Shown here piece by piece: positions 22,375-23,438 of a stretch of DNA of 23,438 nt. A model generated the notes under the pieces. The model did not search any database. It was not told where the DNA came from and worked only from the letters and a program-made list of their open reading frames with translations. Origin of the DNA: JAYEHC01 sp964490635 (lineage in GTDB: Bacteria; Patescibacteriota; Minisyncoccia; JAHIHE01; JAGLIN01); assembly GCA_964490635.1 (NCBI GenBank), contig CAZBCK010000011.1:1-23438 (forward strand). The letters run 5' to 3'. Numbering within the stretch: position 1 is the first letter of the stretch; each line of letters begins with the position of its first letter. The position numbers were made by a program, and so were the translations under genes.

Positions 22375-22554
22375 ATGAAAAAGTTTATTGAAGAAAATTG
22401 GTTTAAAATATTATTAGTTGTTATTCTTATGTACTTTGTGACTAATTATATTTCGCTTAGTAGATATTATTTTATGAACGAAGAAGGAAGTCGTGTAATT
22501 AGGTGTGATAAAATAACTGGTGAGTGTAAATATTTTAGAGCAGAAAAACTATGA
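22375..22554 (+). CDS. Small single-helix membrane protein, unknown
   Basis: Not recognised. The ATG at 22375 gives 59 residues: a short charged start (MKKFIEENWF), one hydrophobic helix (about 11-30), then an outer or inner polar tail with a CDKITGEC segment. The frame is open further upstream, but that part is the GC-rich structured leader and terminator, so I reject an earlier start. No SD is visible (GTTAAGATTAAAAAT before the ATG). Position behind the candidate attenuator suggests controlled expression. Confidence 0.5.
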   Translation: MKKFIEENWFKILLVVILMYFVTNYISLSRYYFMNEEGSRVIRCDKITGECKYFRAEKL

Positions 22555-22582
22555 CTAAATTTTCTATTTTTTTATAGCTATA

Positions 22583-22828
22583 ATGAACATAATGGGAATA
22601 GTGGTTGGAACAATATCTGATCTTCCTAGTTTTTTAGCCCATAATCTTTTTTTTTGTTGGCTTTTTAGTTTTTACTCCAAATAAAAATGATCAAAAAAAT
22701 AAACAGACAAAATCTCAAAAATTGAAGAGATAAAAAATAAAACATATTGCAAAGAACCCAATTTTTTATATCGTGTTTCACCACAAGCTTATGATGCAAA
22801 ACTTCTTCTAATCCCAATGGAACATTAA
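22583..22828 (+). pseudogene. Decayed membrane-protein gene with two frame shifts
   Basis: The ATG at 22583 begins a hydrophobic reading (MNIMGIVVGTISDLPSFLAH). Within the run of nine T (22647-22655) the sensible frame moves, giving FFVGFLVFTPNKNDQKNKQ. Near 22722 (CAAAAATTG) it moves back to continue KIEEIKNK and KEPNFLYRVSPQAYDAK to TAA at 22826-22828. Joined, this is a protein of about 80 residues with one helix and a polar tail. Both breaks lie in homopolymers, so sequencing error must be excluded. It may extend into the next ORF. Confidence 0.45.
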
Positions 22829-22846
22829 ACATGCAATTGAAATCGT

Positions 22847-23236
22847 TTGAAGGTAGGTGGTACCACTTTTCAAGGAAAATATTTAGAAATACATGATTTA
22901 GATGAACTTAAGAAAGAATTGTCTAAAGCTCTAAATATAAAACATAGTGACACAAAATTTGACGAGCTAGTTAAAATCGTTGACAAATATTATCAATTGA
23001 AAATCTTTAACGGTAAATTGTTTAACTCCATAAAATTATATGATACCAAAAACGATGTACTTCGTTATCCAGAAAGGAATAAGGCAAATATTAAAATAGA
23101 TCTTTATGTTTTTGGAAAAGTTACAGTGGAAGAATTAGACGAACTTTCAAAAGATATTGATTTGATAAATCTTCAACTCATCTTTCCAGCAAAATACGAA
23201 CATCTTAAAGATAATTGGGACAATTTTTCTAAATAA
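22847..23236 (+). CDS. Hypothetical soluble protein, possibly 5'-truncated
   Basis: A 129-residue reading frame with good protein character: charged helices (LDELKKELSKAL, FDELVKIVDKYYQL) alternating with strands (NIKIDLYVFGKV, LINLQLIFP) and a Trp-containing end. No family recognised. There is no ATG near the front; the first usable codon is TTG at 22847, without an SD, and an in-frame TGA lies just before it. The reading frames immediately upstream are broken, so the gene may have lost its beginning or be the last part of the decayed gene at 22583. Confidence 0.5.
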   Translation: MKVGGTTFQGKYLEIHDLDELKKELSKALNIKHSDTKFDELVKIVDKYYQLKIFNGKLFNSIKLYDTKNDVLRYPERNKANIKIDLYVFGKVTVEELDELSKDIDLINLQLIFPAKYEHLKDNWDNFSK

Positions 23237-23311
23237 TCATACAAAAAGTGTTTGCACAAGGGGCTCCAGTCAGAAAATTGGAGTCAACAACTAAACACGA
23301 AATCAACAAGT

Positions 23312-23338
23312 CCCTCCCCTTTTAGGGGAGGTTAGGTG
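23312..23338. repeat. CCCCT/AGGGG palindrome, intergenic copy
   Basis: CCTCCCCTTTTAGGGGAGG plus TTAGGTGG. It is a 7-8 bp hairpin, followed by the same 'GTTAGG' tail as the unit inside dnaE (14466-14497). About 50 bases to the left, CTCCA/TGGAG (23264-23283) forms a small separate hairpin. Confidence 0.65.
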
Positions 23339-23360
23339 GAATACTGAAAAACCACAGAAT

Positions 23361-23366
23361 TATAAT
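23361..23366 (+). promoter_or_regulatory. Possible -10 box at the right edge
   Basis: A perfect TATAAT about 30 bases before the possible start at 23395. No acceptable -35 box lies at the right distance, so it is only tentative. Confidence 0.3.
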
Positions 23367-23394
23367 CTAAAAGAAAGACCGTGATAAGAAAGGA

Positions 23395-23438
23395 ATGACT
23401 GGCAATGATATTAAATCTTTTCTTAATGAAGTCTTTGA
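23395..23438 (+). CDS. Possible start of a gene running out of the window
   Basis: The ATG at 23395 opens MTGNDIKSFLNEVF, a plausible amphipathic N-terminus, but AAAGGA lies too close to it. The ATG at 23405 in another frame is better spaced from that SD and reads MILNLFLMKSL. With 44 bases left, the frame cannot be decided. Confidence 0.3.
   Translation, partial: MTGNDIKSFLNEVF

Noticed and set aside
1..23438. Recoded stop codon (UGA as Gly, known in some CPR phyla)
   Set aside because: TGA ends several genes here (RND pump, rnhB, kinase, zeta-like gene), and no conserved protein has an internal TGA.
1..23438. tRNA or rRNA genes
   Set aside because: No cloverleaf with a GTTCGA-type T-loop and no rRNA motifs were found on either strand by eye.

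Overview
The window is AT-rich, densely coded bacterial chromosome that uses the standard code (TGA, TAA and TAG all act as stops, and Trp is TGG). I infer a member of the Candidate Phyla Radiation (Patescibacteria). The reasons are a small VirB2/TrbC-like pilin, an orphan F420-ligase-like protein, the short archaeal/Thermotoga-type S-adenosylhomocysteinase, compact housekeeping genes whose start codons mostly lack a Shine-Dalgarno (SD) sequence, and several lineage-type hypothetical proteins. No 16S rRNA or other firm taxonomic marker is present, so the assignment stays an inference.

Layout. 1-2659 (+): the 3' part of an RND efflux pump gene, translationally coupled by an ATGA overlap to a cation:proton antiporter. 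2700-4093 (+): a small secretory/membrane cassette (VirB2-like pilin, two-helix membrane protein, doubtful short ORF) marked by unusually strong SD sequences. 4090-7358 (-): an ABC importer of the nitrate/sulfonate/taurine class, in the order binding protein, permease, ATPase, with repeats lodged between the genes. 7469-9680 (+): a UbiB/ABC1 kinase and a phasin-like coiled-coil protein, separated by a long imperfect inverted repeat. 9828-12789 (+): a housekeeping run of rnhB, rpmF, a Cys-rich exported small protein, nusB, a broken gene and rnc, closed by a two-way terminator. 12877-18532 (-): CofE-like ligase, dnaE with a palindromic repeat inserted in frame, and a two-helix membrane protein. 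18670-21233 (+): a PfkB-family kinase (probably adenosine kinase) and ahcY, which together would recycle S-adenosylhomocysteine. 21292-23438 (+): an accessory end with a zeta-toxin-like kinase overlapping a small possible antitoxin gene, a structured attenuator-like leader before a small membrane protein, and decayed gene fragments.

The gaps are not empty. Most carry dispersed palindromic repeats (GTCATTCC..., GTCATTGCG..., AACTGGTT...AACCAGTT and CCCCT...AGGGG types). They often occur as nested or inverted pairs, and one of them has been absorbed into dnaE. The most promising undescribed items are the 22195-22342 leader RNA, the zeta-kinase/small-protein pair, the exported Cys-rich peptide and the mobile repeat families.
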